A DNA stretch of 64,000 bases from Lentinula raphanica (taxonomy: Eukaryota; Basidiomycota; Agaricomycetes; Agaricales; Omphalotaceae). Positions 1 to 9,533 of the stretch are shown here, one piece after another. The position numbers were made by a program, and so were the translations under genes. Position 1 is the stretch's first letter. Every line of letters begins with the position of its first letter. The notes beneath the pieces were generated by a model that was given only the letters and a program-made list of their open reading frames with translations, ran no database searches and was not told the DNA's origin. The stretch lies in assembly GCA_027919835.1 (NCBI GenBank), contig JANVFP010000005.1:1054001-1118000 (forward strand). Direction: 5' to 3'.

Positions 1-92
1 GTGCTCAGGGATTCGCAGCTTTATGCTGTGAATTCAATGCCTGTGTCCTCGTGCTCAGGGATTCGCAGCTTTATGCTGTGAATCAATGCTGC
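1..92. repeat. Two-copy direct repeat at window edge
   Basis: A 33-nt unit beginning GTGCTCAGGGATTCGCAGC is present identically at 1-33 and 51-83, with the following ~8 nt also matching apart from one extra T in the first copy. The array may continue left of the window. No gene is visible in 1-327 beyond a short unsupported ORF. Confidence 0.8.
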
Positions 93-327
93 TGGCCTGG
101 CGTTAACAGCTTTCCGCGTTGTGCTCGGCCATGTGCTGGCACTGTTGGCTTCTCTCGGCTACACGCTTCGCAGGTTTGTATCTACCATGGAGACTGAGAC
201 ATCAGTGTCCCGTAACGTCGTGGATCTGTTGTTGAACGAGCAGTTCATGCCAAGCATATCTGGTTCCATATCCATAAGGTGAGTTGATACACTATGTCCA
301 ACATTGTACCGTCATCTAACTAGATTA

Positions 328-1318
328 TTACACAAAGATATCAAGTGTTTCCTTCAAACTTTGGACAGCCGCCTTCAGGCCGTCGTCGACCAAGACCTCG
401 GTGACCTTTTCTTCTAGATGCTTGCACGCCGAAATCAAATCCTCGCGGGTGAATACCCGATCCTTTGCAGAAGAACTGATCGCGTAACGACCAGATGGGC
501 GATGAATACCGGAGGGACCGGCAGAAGAGGAGGCAGTGGGCTGAGTGGACTGAGTGGACTGAGTGGACAACAAACGATCCCCGACTAATTTCACATCGAC
601 AATCTCTACTTCCGAATCCGAGGACTCGGAGTCAGAGATATAGATGGACTGTGGCTTTTTGGCGACTGCCATGGAAAGCCTAGCTCTTTTGGCCACGGAC
701 TTCTGAGCACCAGAATCCTGAGCATCGAATTTTCGCTTTGGGGCTCTCAACGGCGAGGACTGGACCTCCCGCTCGTCGTGGTGAACTTGTGGGCCTGCAG
801 GAGATGACCGGACTTCCCGTTCCATGTCGCCATCGTTGAGGAAATGCTTCCGGATGTTACTTGCCAGTGTCTGCTTTCCCGCACACTCCAGCCAAAAAGC
901 GTATTGCACCGCTAACTTGCGCCGATCACGAATCGGGACTGGGATATGCTGAAAGTTACATGGCGGCCCCCATAGCCTATCGGGATTTCGACACTCTTTT
1001 GTGCCACAGAACTTTCAGCTCCATCAGAGTAGGCAACAATAAAACAAACTGTCACAACTCACACGTCGGGTTATTCGACCCATTTCACCTCGGGTGGCCC
1101 TCTGACCACCAGTCATCACCGTATACGAGTGGATATTGTCGGGAGTCCTAGGATTCATGCACCTTCCCAAGTCCTTCAAATAATCTGTATTGTTTTCCCT
1201 GTCGAACGTGAGGCGGAGACCAACAAGCGCCTTGCCATATCCAGTACCCTCGAATCCACGGGGTATGGAACCAGCGAAGGTTGGGTTATCGTTGTAAGTC
1301 GGGGCAGTAGAAGGCATT
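328..1318 (-). CDS. Hypothetical protein, probably spliced, exon join uncertain
   Basis: I do not recognise this gene. The 3' part (328-909) encodes about 190 residues: a start resembling FWLECAGKQTLASNI, then a Ser-rich linker with basic stretches (KRKF, KRAR) and acidic Ser/Asp residues, ending in a helical segment. The 5' part is a separate open stretch from an ATG at 1318 to about 1065 that ends near a GTGAGT donor. The reading frame is open on both sides of a non-coding 910-1064 gap with plausible AG acceptors, so I infer one gene with at least one intron. I could not fix the junction, and two separate ORFs or a decayed gene remain possible. The linker looks nuclear (basic plus acidic low complexity), which is only an inference. 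Confidence 0.35.
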
Positions 1319-1520
1319 AGGATGTAAGTTTCTGTATGTTGAAGTCTAATTGTGTAATTGTTCTTATATATGTTTTGGCAGATATCGTAGCAGGAGGATA
1401 GACCTCCGGAACAAGAGTGCAAGGTCCAATAGACCACCGTGGTCAATAGACCGGAACAATAGTGCAAGGAGGCCCAAGTGCGAACTTCATGTGGCATTTT
1501 GACCGATTTTTGGAACACCG

Positions 1521-1772
1521 TTTGTACCTCAACAAGTCAAAGCTGGACGACAAAAGAGTTTGCTAGATTTTCTTTGACCACATGCATGTCCACTTTTTCT
1601 CCCCATCGATCCTAACACCCAACCCACACGAACTCCTTTTGTACCTCAACAGGTCAAAGCTGGATGACAAAAGAGTTCGCTAGAAATTTTTGACCAGTAA
1701 CGACTTAAAGACTCGAAGTACGATAATGCATGTCCACTTTTTCTCCCCATCCACCTAGCACCCAGTCCACGC
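1521..1772. repeat. ~110-bp direct duplication
   Basis: Two copies share the blocks TTGTACCTCAACA[A/G]GTCAA, GACAAAAGAGTT and GCATGTCCACTTTTTCTCCC. The first copy runs about 1521-1630 and the second about 1638-1772. The second copy carries a short extra stretch in the middle. It lies just upstream of the gene at 1792 and could contain part of its promoter. Confidence 0.7.
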
Positions 1773-1791
1773 TAAGTCCAAACCCAGATCA

Positions 1792-1835
1792 ATGCCTCGC
1801 GTCAGAGACGATCCACCTCCTCCTCCCTATGAAGG

Positions 1836-1884
<49 letters not shown>

Positions 1885-4440
1885 GCTGACCCCGATGGTG
1901 TCAACGTCAAAAATCGCAAGCATGATATTGATCGGTCGATCACTGACGTAGTCAGGAAGAAATGGGGCAATGAGTATGAAGCGATATACCTGGAGTCCAA
2001 AAGTGAAGCCGTCTCGTGGCGAGCGCAGAAAGCAGAAGAAATTCTGGGTCTTGTGGAGCGGAAAGAAGGTGTATTTTCTGATACCAAGGTTACAACAAGG
2101 GACCATTGTCGAAGAGCGAATCTAGATGTGAGTCGACGATCTGGATTTGTGGCAGAATGATTGACTGACTGAGTCTGTTGAAGGCGCTGAGACAGTGTTT
2201 TCGCAATGTGCACGCCGGGTCGTTGTTGAGAAAGCAAGCTCAACAAGCTGCCGGACCCCCAGCGATATCCAAACAGGCTGCGCAGCTTGTCGTAGATGCG
2301 TTGTTCAAGCTAGGAAGTCCGGTTGCCGGTCGCGACCTGTATGAGCAGGCTCACAAGGACGACATCAAAGCTTCCGCAAAGGGTGGCATCACTGGAAACG
2401 CTGCTGGAAATTACCAACAAGCCCGGAAGCAAAGCTGGTTGCAGTTAGGTGAGGAGGAACGACGAGCTTGGGAAAAAAGAGCTTTAGAAGAAGCTCAAGA
2501 CATAGATAAGTGAGTGCTTTAGAAGCATATACCAGCGATGAGAAATCTGAGCATCGGTTTAGGAACCAAGAACTTCTTTCTTCAATAATCAACTTCTTGT
2601 TCATGTCGATGGCGAAATCCGGCAGACTTGGGGAGATGGAATTCATGACACTTTTAACCATGCGAACTACGAAGGGACTACTTCATGCTACGGCGTAAGT
2701 CCGAGCATCTGACATGAGAAGAATACATAGTCTAATGATTGATTGACAGCACACTTGGTGGTACTAGTGGTAAAGACTTCAAGGAAGCCTTCGACGATTG
2801 GGAAGAGCATTATCTGAATCCCTTCCAGGAATGGGCTGAGGGTGTTTTACCGAACTCGCCAGAGGCTGTGCCAGCGATTGGACGCGATGAATCTGGATAC
2901 CCGGTATTCCCTGACATTGATCCCTTAGAAGCACGACCAAAAGATCTTCAAGTCGTGGTGAAAACGTTTTTGGATCTTCTTTACAGTGCGTATTCTATGG
3001 GTAGAGGTGATACATGTTCTGATCTTCAAGTAGGAGAGCAATATGGCGAACCGCTTCCATGGGAGGAGCTTGATCGGAAGCCAGAAAATTTCTACGACGT
3101 GGTCAAATACCAACTTCCTGTGCCTCTGAAGGACCCCCTAGCCATGGGACTCACTATATTCTCTTTGGTCACTGCTTTGAAAGAGTTAGACTCCCCCTTT
3201 CGCTTTCGCCGATATGTTACACCACGATTGAGGCCCGAGGAGACTGGTGGTGAAACTGGACAATCTTCTTTGGCAGATACCGCCACACCCATCCCTCCAG
3301 CTACCACCACTTCATCACTTGCTCCTTCAGCGGCCACTGCTACACCTATGTCATCAGCTACTGCTACACTTACTGCTACACCTACGTTCCCCACTCCCAC
3401 TCCTTCCCCTGCAATGGGTCGAACTGCACTACCCACTTGTGCACATCAGCAAAATCACTCTATCCCTGGAGACCCTAGAGACACCCCCCAAATCCTGAGC
3501 AGCCTGAGAGTACTAAAAGTACTTTGGAGTCTCTGAGAGTACTTTGAATGTCTTTGAAGATCTCTGAGGGTGTTAAATTTTCTCTGAGCACTCTGAAAGT
3601 GATAAAATCTCTCTAGGATTTGGGGGGTGTCTCTGGAGACTCCAGAGACAGAGTGATTTTGCTGATGCAGCATCTTCGACCACGACTACGACCACACCTC
3701 CCGCTCCCACCCCTGCCTCCTCACCTGCACCACCTCACTCTTTGGCATCTACATCTACGTCCATATCTTCCGCTCCCACATCTGCCTTCGCCGTCAATCC
3801 AGCTACGCTCCCTGCTCCTTTAGCAGCTACAGCTGCGTCTACGACGTCCGCATCTTCTGCTCCCACTTCTGCCTTCGCCATTAGTCCAGCTGCAGTGGCT
3901 GCTCCTTCAGCAGTTACAGCTACATCTACGCCTCCTGTTTCTGTTCCTGCTCCGGCCATTGGTCTAACTGCACCACCTGACTCTTTGGCATATACGACTA
4001 CATCTCCGACGCCTATTGCGGTTACTGCTGCAACTCCAGTCTCTCTGGCTGGTGCATCTACTCCAACGCTTCCACCTCCGGCTCCTGAGCTACCCTCTCA
4101 GCAGAGCAGGCCTGCCAAGAACAAGAGTCTGGGAAAGAAACGAAAACGAGCAGAAGCTCTTCCATCATTCACCGCACCAGCCCTTTGCCCAGTCACATTA
4201 CCCGAAACTCCTGCTCTTCCTACCATTCCTCCTCCCACTTCTCAACCTTCTCCTCGCAAAACCAGGTCTGCCAGAAACAAAGAAGGCGGTTCATCTGAGC
4301 AGGCCTCAAAGCAGACAGCGGGAGGGAAAAAACGGAAGCAAAATGAAGCAGAAAACTTGTCGGCAGGGGTAGATGCAGTGCCTAAGAGGAAGAAATCGAG
4401 ATTCTGGACTTACGAGCTTGTCCCTTCCACCTCTGCTTAA
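1792..4440 (+). CDS. Orphan basic, Pro/Thr/Ala-rich protein, ORF split by an inverted-repeat element
   Basis: Four exons are supported by frame and GT-AG sites: 1792-2127, 2184-2509, 2563-2694 and 2750 onward. The N-terminus has a proline run and a (PA)n stretch encoded by a CTCCTG microsatellite. A middle segment (SWLQLGEEERRAWEKRA) is reminiscent of an HMG-box second helix, but no full domain is evident. Exon 4 carries a globular part (LNPFQEWAEGVLP, LDLLYSAYSMGRGD) followed by a long Pro/Thr/Ser/Ala tail and several nuclear-localisation-like clusters (KKRKR, KKRK, KRKKSR). The frame stops at 3536 inside a 222-bp inverted-repeat element (3445-3666). Removing the element plus one 4-bp flank rejoins the two halves in the same frame, so the gene was intact before insertion. 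Function is unknown and nuclear location is inferred. As it stands the gene is truncated unless the element is spliced out. Confidence 0.6.
3445..3666. mobile_element. 222-bp MITE-like inverted-repeat element (family 1, copy 1)
   Basis: The ends form an imperfect inverted repeat of about 55-60 bp starting ATCAGCAAAATCACTCT and including CCAGAGACACCCCCCAAATC. The flanks GCAC (3441-3444) and GCAG (3667-3670) look like a nearly matching 4-bp target duplication. The interior is short, A/T- and CTGAGAG-rich, and non-coding. The terminal repeats resemble those of the element at 43985-44263, so this is a family. It sits in the coding sequence of the 1792-4440 gene and introduces a stop at 3536. I cannot assign a superfamily. 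Confidence 0.85.
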
Positions 4441-4870
4441 TTCAACACGCTGTTAAGTAGCGTTTAGCATCCTGGTTCTCATTGAATGGACTAGTGTGTT
4501 AAACATCCATTAACGACCGTTTAACAGCCGTTTGCCTGGTGTTAAACACGGTTGAAATGGGTGGAATTTTTGGACTCTCCAACCGTACTTCGGTCGGTTC
4601 AACTTCTTATCGATATCGTTTAACAGTGTTTAACTGGCGTTCAACATGCTATGTATTATTTTCAACTCTGTATCTAACGGTGTGTTGAACACTATCGTTT
4701 AACAGTGTTAACCGGCGTTCAACACGCCATGTATTATTTTCAATTCTGTAATATCTGTACAGTATCTAATGGTGTTCAACACATCGTCGATTGTCTAATA
4801 AAGTTCTCTGGAAATATGATTAACGGTGTTAAACAGTGTTAAACGCTGTTTAACACTGCTCGCTTTAGCT
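4441..4870. repeat. TTAAAC/GTTTAACA-rich repeat cluster
   Basis: A stretch of about 430 bp 3' of the orphan gene is dense in GTTAAAC/GTTTAAC words in both orientations. It includes two ~75-bp direct copies starting TCGTTTAACAGTGTT at about 4617 and 4694, both containing GGCGTTCAACA and ATGTATTATTTTCAA. Several of the words form short palindromes. No coding sequence is seen. Confidence 0.75.
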
Positions 4871-5799
4871 TCTTATCGTCTCTGTATGTGTCTGTTAAAT
4901 GTAGCTAACGAATTCTGAATGCAACCTGGACTTTGTTAAAAAAAGCAAATCGTATTGCTGGTTCAAGGACCAAAAGAACTGCAAGGGTGCAGGCCCAGGG
5001 GTTGAGACCTGAACGGGAACATCGACTCCGGTGGAACAGGAATGCAGGAAACATTTTCGAGTGCGGTGATGAACTCTTTCAGAGGGCGCGGTGAACGTGT
5101 TTGAGCGAGAATTTCGAAGCAAAGCTGTCTTGGATTGAAATCGAGTTGGATCTTTGACCAGCAAAGAAACACAAGGTGAGGGGTTGAACGTGGACGTTTC
5201 GGACTAACCAGCAGTGAAGCTCGCACACTGGCACAACCCTTTTTATCTGTCTCGCCGCCGCATTTCTCATCGCTTATTCAAATTAGCCGCATCCACTGAT
5301 GCAGCGAGAGCCACAGAGTTCCGAGAAAAGCACTGGAAAGTCGAAGTGACGCAAGTTGGAGGGCTTGAACGTGCGCGTGAACGATGAATCTAAGATTAAC
5401 CAACAGTGAAGCTAGTGAAGCCTAGTGAAACTCCCACTGACCCACACCAATCCTAAGTCTTACTAATAATCCTTTCTATCCTTTTCTATCTGTCTCGAAT
5501 TCTTCTTCGCTTAGTGATAGCCGAATTAACTGATCCAGCGACTGATATCGATAGAACCGGGTGACAGATGCGAAGAGCAGAAGGCTGAGAAACACAGAAT
5601 TGTGAAGAAACTAATTATAATGTGCACATTGCAAAGAACATTGAACGCGAATTCGCACCTTGTCGGTACACGAGAGAGGATTCCTCGTATTGTGGTCGCC
5701 AATAGGAGGACGGGCCGAAGCTCCTGATGTTTTCTAGGAAACCTTTTTGAACAGACAAACTCTGTCCAGAACGTCGACTCTGACTCGCGAATCGCAGTC
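4871..5799. repeat. Intergenic region with a diverged ~190-bp direct duplication
   Basis: Two degenerate copies, about 5165-5330 and 5355-5555, share ordered blocks: TTGAACGTG, ACCA[G/A]CAGTGAAGCT, TATCTGTCTCG, a C/T-rich stretch with CGCTTA, and a GCCG...ACTGAT[C/G]CAGCGA block. Minus-strand ORFs here have no recognisable features, and I regard them as spurious. The end adjoining 5800 should hold the promoter of the gluconokinase gene. Confidence 0.5.
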
Positions 5800-6492
5800 A
5801 TGGATTCTCTACATGCTCCCAAGGCTAATCGAAAACCAGTCCTCATCATCGTTATGGTAAATCTCCTATCTCCTTATTCTTGAATGCTTTCAAAGCCTCA
5901 TCGTGTACGATAGGGCGTATCTGGAACAGGCAAATCGACGCTAGGCTCAGAGCTGGCGAAGGAATTGAATATGCCTTTTATCGATGGAGATGATCTTCAC
6001 CCACCCGCGAACGTTCAGAAAATGTCAGCCGGACAACCTCTCACGGATGCTGATAGAGAACCTTGGCTTGAGCTCATTCGAACTACAGCAGAGCACAAAG
6101 CTGTTGAGCTCCAAGCAGAAAAGGGTTCCGAGATGATGCATGGATTAGTTGTCGGGTGTTCTTCGCTGAAAAGGATTTATCGGGATATCTTGCGAGGTAA
6201 ACGCAAAGAAGTAGCTGATACGGAGCAAGCAGTGTTGCCAGAGCATCTCGAACCACCGCATCCCGACCTTTTGCCGACGATTTTTGTGTTTATCAGGGGT
6301 ACGAGGGAGTTATTACTGGATCGAATGCAGAAGAGACAAGGTCATTTTATGAAGGCAGGCATGCTGGATAGCCAGTTGCAGACGTTGGAAGATCCAGAAG
6401 CAGAGGAAGGAGTGTTGGTGGTAGATGCAGCGGATTCAACTGAGAAACAACTTGCAGAGGTGAAGGAAGGCTTGGAGAGGCTGGGTGTATAA
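5800..6492 (+). CDS. Gluconokinase (thermoresistant GntK family)
   Basis: This enzyme phosphorylates D-gluconate to 6-phosphogluconate with ATP (EC 2.7.1.12), feeding the pentose phosphate pathway in the cytosol. Exons are 5800-5856 and 5914-6492, giving 211 residues, in line with the family's size. The P-loop GVSGTGKST begins right after the intron. It is followed by the gluconate-site signature FIDGDDLHPPANVQKM and then GQPLTDADREPWL. CSSLKRIYRDILR matches the family's conserved CSALKRxYRD segment, and FVFIRGTRELLLDRMQKRQGHFM carries the lid-region arginines. The start was chosen because the first in-frame ATG encodes a short N-terminal extension leading straight into the beta strand VLIIVMGVSGTG. 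The intron falls just before the P-loop. Nothing looks degenerate. Confidence 0.95.
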
Positions 6493-6630
6493 TCCAAACA
6501 AGCTAGAGTATTTGTTGACGAAGTTGAACAAGTGTTTCTGTGAACAAAAGCGCTCGGCATTTGCCGAGGACGCGTATGTGCCAAGTGACGCGTCTTTCTA
6601 TCGTTCTAACTCTCTACTTTCATCTACAAT

Positions 6631-7796
6631 ATGGTAAGTATGTCGGGCTTCTATGACCTGTTCTCGTGTCTAACGAACCTACAACAGTCTCGAAGATATG
6701 ATAGTACGTTTGCTACCATTGTAGACCATTGAATGGTCATTGATACTCGCTGTACAGGTCGAACAACGATCTTCTCTCCAGAAGGTGAACTTTGATAATC
6801 TTGGCCTCCGATGAATATAGCTGACCCAAAATCATAGGCCGACTATATCAGAGTAAGCTCGAAAACTACAAACAATCGATGGTATCTAATGGTCATACAC
6901 GCAGTCGAATATGCTATGGAGGCAATTTCGCATGCCGGAACGGTCCTCGGTGTTTTAGCTAAGGACGGTGTCGTCCTTGCAGCAGAGAAGAAAGTCACCG
7001 GGAAGCTCCTTGATCTTTCAGGTGCGAAGGAAGGTGGATATGGCGGAAGTGGAGAGAAGATCTTCTTGTTGAATTCGTGCGTTATTCACAACCGATTGTT
7101 ATATCCATCCCCGCTCATCTGTGTATCGCTAGGAATGTTATCGGTGGTGTCGCAGGTCTGACTGCCGATGCAAATTCACTAATAAACTACGCTCGATCTG
7201 CCGCACAACAACACCTGCTACAATACAACGAGGATATCCCAGTGGAATTGTTGGCTCAGCGGTTATGCGACATGAAGCAGGGCTACACGCAGTATGGAGG
7301 TGCGTAGGCTTCGCCATACTCGTCCAGCTCAACTTATCCATTCACTATCAGGTCTTCGACCATTCGGTGTCTCGTTACTGTATGCTGGCTACGATCAACA
7401 TTATCAATTCCAGCTATATCATTCAGATCCATCAGGAAATTACTCGGGTTGGAAAGCCACCTGCATCGGGGCTAACAACGGCACAGCGCAGAGTCTACTC
7501 AAGCAAGAGTACAAGGATGATATCGAGGTCAAGGCTGCGATCAGTCTGGTACTCAAAACGATGAGCAAGACGATGGACAGTACAACGCTGGGAAGCGAGA
7601 AATGTGAGCCCTGTCTTTGACTCCCTTTCCATTTTGCTTGCTTCATGAATGCTCCTTAGTGGAATTTGCTGTCATTACTCTCGATCCGGAGACAAAAACA
7701 CCCAAAGCGAAAATCTACAAGCCAGATGAGATCGATGAGTTGCTAAAGGCAGAAGGATTGGCAAAGAAGGAGGACGACAATGCTATGAAGACGTGA
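6631..7796 (+). CDS. PRE9: 20S proteasome alpha subunit, alpha3 type (PSMA4/Pre9-like)
   Basis: Structural subunit of the outer alpha ring of the 20S proteasome. It gates entry to the chamber and has no active-site threonine. Eight exons can be assembled by hand: the ATG alone at 6631-6633, then 6688-6703, 6758-6784, 6838-6852, 6905-7076, 7133-7299, 7352-7603 and 7660-7796. The spliced start [19 protein letters not shown] is the diagnostic proteasome A N-terminal signature, followed by [26 protein letters not shown] and [12 protein letters not shown] are typical of the alpha3 (PSMA4) branch. The C-terminus is a charged Lys/Glu tail. A one-codon first exon and three very short exons make this gene easy for automatic annotation to miss. 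Confidence in the family is very high and in the alpha3 assignment high. Confidence 0.95.
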
Positions 7797-7940
7797 TGAG
7801 CTTGTGTAATCTTAGTCCATGTGTGAAGGAATTTGATCATATCTTCGTTGTACACTGTGACGCAAGTTTTGAGGGGGGTATCCTTGAGCAACATTGGCGC
7901 CAATTCACTATGCAACGCGCTTCTTACTACAACCACCACC

Positions 7941-8746
7941 ATGGGAAAAAAACCGAAAATCGACGGCCCAAATCCTACCAGTGTCTCCAATCGGGACGTG
8001 ATGCAACGATTGAACTTTCTGTATCAAGCTAGCGTATATCTCAATAACGTTCACTCATCCTCAACACTTAAGCCATCCGTATCTACCAGCGGAAGTATTC
8101 CAACTTCAAAGGGCAAGAAACGGAGATGCATGAATCTCAATGATCTTTCGAGGAATTATATCGAGACGATGAGGGGAGTCGGCACCAGGACCACCGTTCA
8201 GCTGTGAGTTTTGTCTGTCAATCATTTGGTTTCTTCTAATTCACAAGACCGCGTTAGAGATCCTTCAGTAAAACGGACTCTCTGCAAAGGCTGCAACACG
8301 GTGCTTGTTCCAGGCTCAACAGCGACTGTCAGAACGAAGAGTATGTCCTTTGAGCTAATCCAACAATGTGCTCTTTCCCTAAATTCACGCTAGCATCCTC
8401 GACTCACACGCACATCATGGTCTATACTTGCACATCGTGCAGATACTCTTATCGAATCCCTGCTACGCCGATAATGAAAACAGACGATGCCAACGCCGCT
8501 TTGGAGATGGACGTCGATGTACCTCAGAGTCAGATGAGTATACAGCAGGCTACCCATGTGGATGTATCTCAGGTTCCGCAACAGCAACAGCAAGGTGGCA
8601 AGCGCTCCCGATCGAGGAAAGAAAAGAGACTTCGGCAGCGTCTACCTCCGTTGTTTGCTCGGGATGCTGGTCATGTTGTGTTTGCGGGCAATGAAAAGGT
8701 GCCGACAACCGGTGGCTCGTGGAATGATGGGATATTCATAACTTGA
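7941..8746 (+). CDS. RPR2: RNase P protein subunit Rpr2/Rpp21-like
   Basis: Protein component of ribonuclease P, which removes the 5' leader of pre-tRNAs in the nucleus. The exons 7941-8203, 8258-8340 and 8394-8746 give 232 residues. The N-terminal helical half carries RDVMQRLNFLYQASVYLN. The zinc ribbon follows: DPSVKRTLCKGCNTVLVPGST with C-x2-C, then YTCTSCRYSYRIP with the second C-x2-C. This is the Rpr2/Rpp21/SNM1 arrangement. The C-terminus is extended with a glutamine run and a strongly basic KRSRSRKEKRLRQR stretch, probably for RNA binding or nuclear import. It lies 144 bp downstream of the proteasome gene on the same strand. SNM1 of RNase MRP is a related alternative, but the KRT-C-x2-C spacing favours Rpr2. 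Confidence 0.88.
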
Positions 8747-8866
8747 GACGTGCTGATGAAGAGGATGGTTTGTCGATACAGGATATTTATACATAACCAC
8801 TTCGAAAATTCAGAGTTCTTTGTCCAGTGTCTCCTTTGGTCCGATGGTTGTTGAGCATCAGCCAGT

Positions 8867-9482
8867 CTACAGAGTCCAGGCATTATCCTTGATGATCTTC
8901 TCCCTCTCTAATAGGTACTTTCCTGGAGTGTACATGCATAACGTGAAGGTCAGGAAATCAGGAAGAAGTGCAATCTCACCTTCTTTGTACTTCTGAGAGT
9001 GTTCCGATGCACTGTGATAATACCAGCCCAGCCTTTCGTTGCATCCAAGGCAGAACACATCTGCAACTGAATGAAGTCCTGTGCTGTCGCGAGTTCAAAG
9101 TGACTAAGAGCGTCAAAGGAGCGTATTGCTTCATAGGCTCACAGCAATGCGCGATCTTCCTTCACACCAAGCTTCATGTTGCACGCAGAGTGCATAAGAC
9201 TTGAATAGATTCATGAATTCGAAGATGCACAAATCAAGATGGAAGGCTCACTATCCTCGACCATCTCTTCCGGAGAATGCTTTACTTATCAGCTCGTCTT
9301 GAAGAGCCTACACAGACGATTTGATATCGGTAGCTGTTTTGAAGCTTTAACAATGAGGTACAGACGACGACCGCAGAGCACTTCGCGCAAGCATATATAG
9401 GCTGATTGTCAAATATTTGAACAACTTGAGTACGAGTATCGCTCGAACTGGCCGTCATAGCGGAAGCATAGTGAGAGAACAA
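8867..9482 (-). CDS. Yippee-like zinc-binding protein
   Basis: Small conserved eukaryotic protein of the Yippee/YPEL family, with a zinc-coordinating beta fold. Its cellular role in fungi is not well defined. Five exons on the minus strand reconstruct it: 9366-9482, 9252-9307, 9143-9199, 8980-9083 and 8867-8922. Family landmarks appear in order: YACAKC (first Cys pair), [50 protein letters not shown] (second Cys pair), [20 protein letters not shown] and KIIKDNAW. The first donor is a non-consensus GTCTGT, chosen because it gives the expected spacing between Cys-x2-Cys and the LQDELISK motif. The start may be the ATG at 9482 or an internal Met at 9458. The gene is divergent from VPS53 with only about 50-75 bp between starts. 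Confidence 0.92.
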
Positions 9483-9533
9483 GCGCCCTCAATAATTGGC
9501 GCCACTATTCACCACGTGGCCAATTTGCCTTCT
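9483..9533. promoter_or_regulatory. Compact divergent promoter between Yippee and VPS53
   Basis: Only 51 bp separate the two start codons. The interval contains CACGTGGCCAAT (about 9513-9524), which overlaps a palindromic E-box CACGTG and a CCAAT box. Some of the promoter must lie in transcribed leader sequence. The function of these motifs is inferred. Confidence 0.45.
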
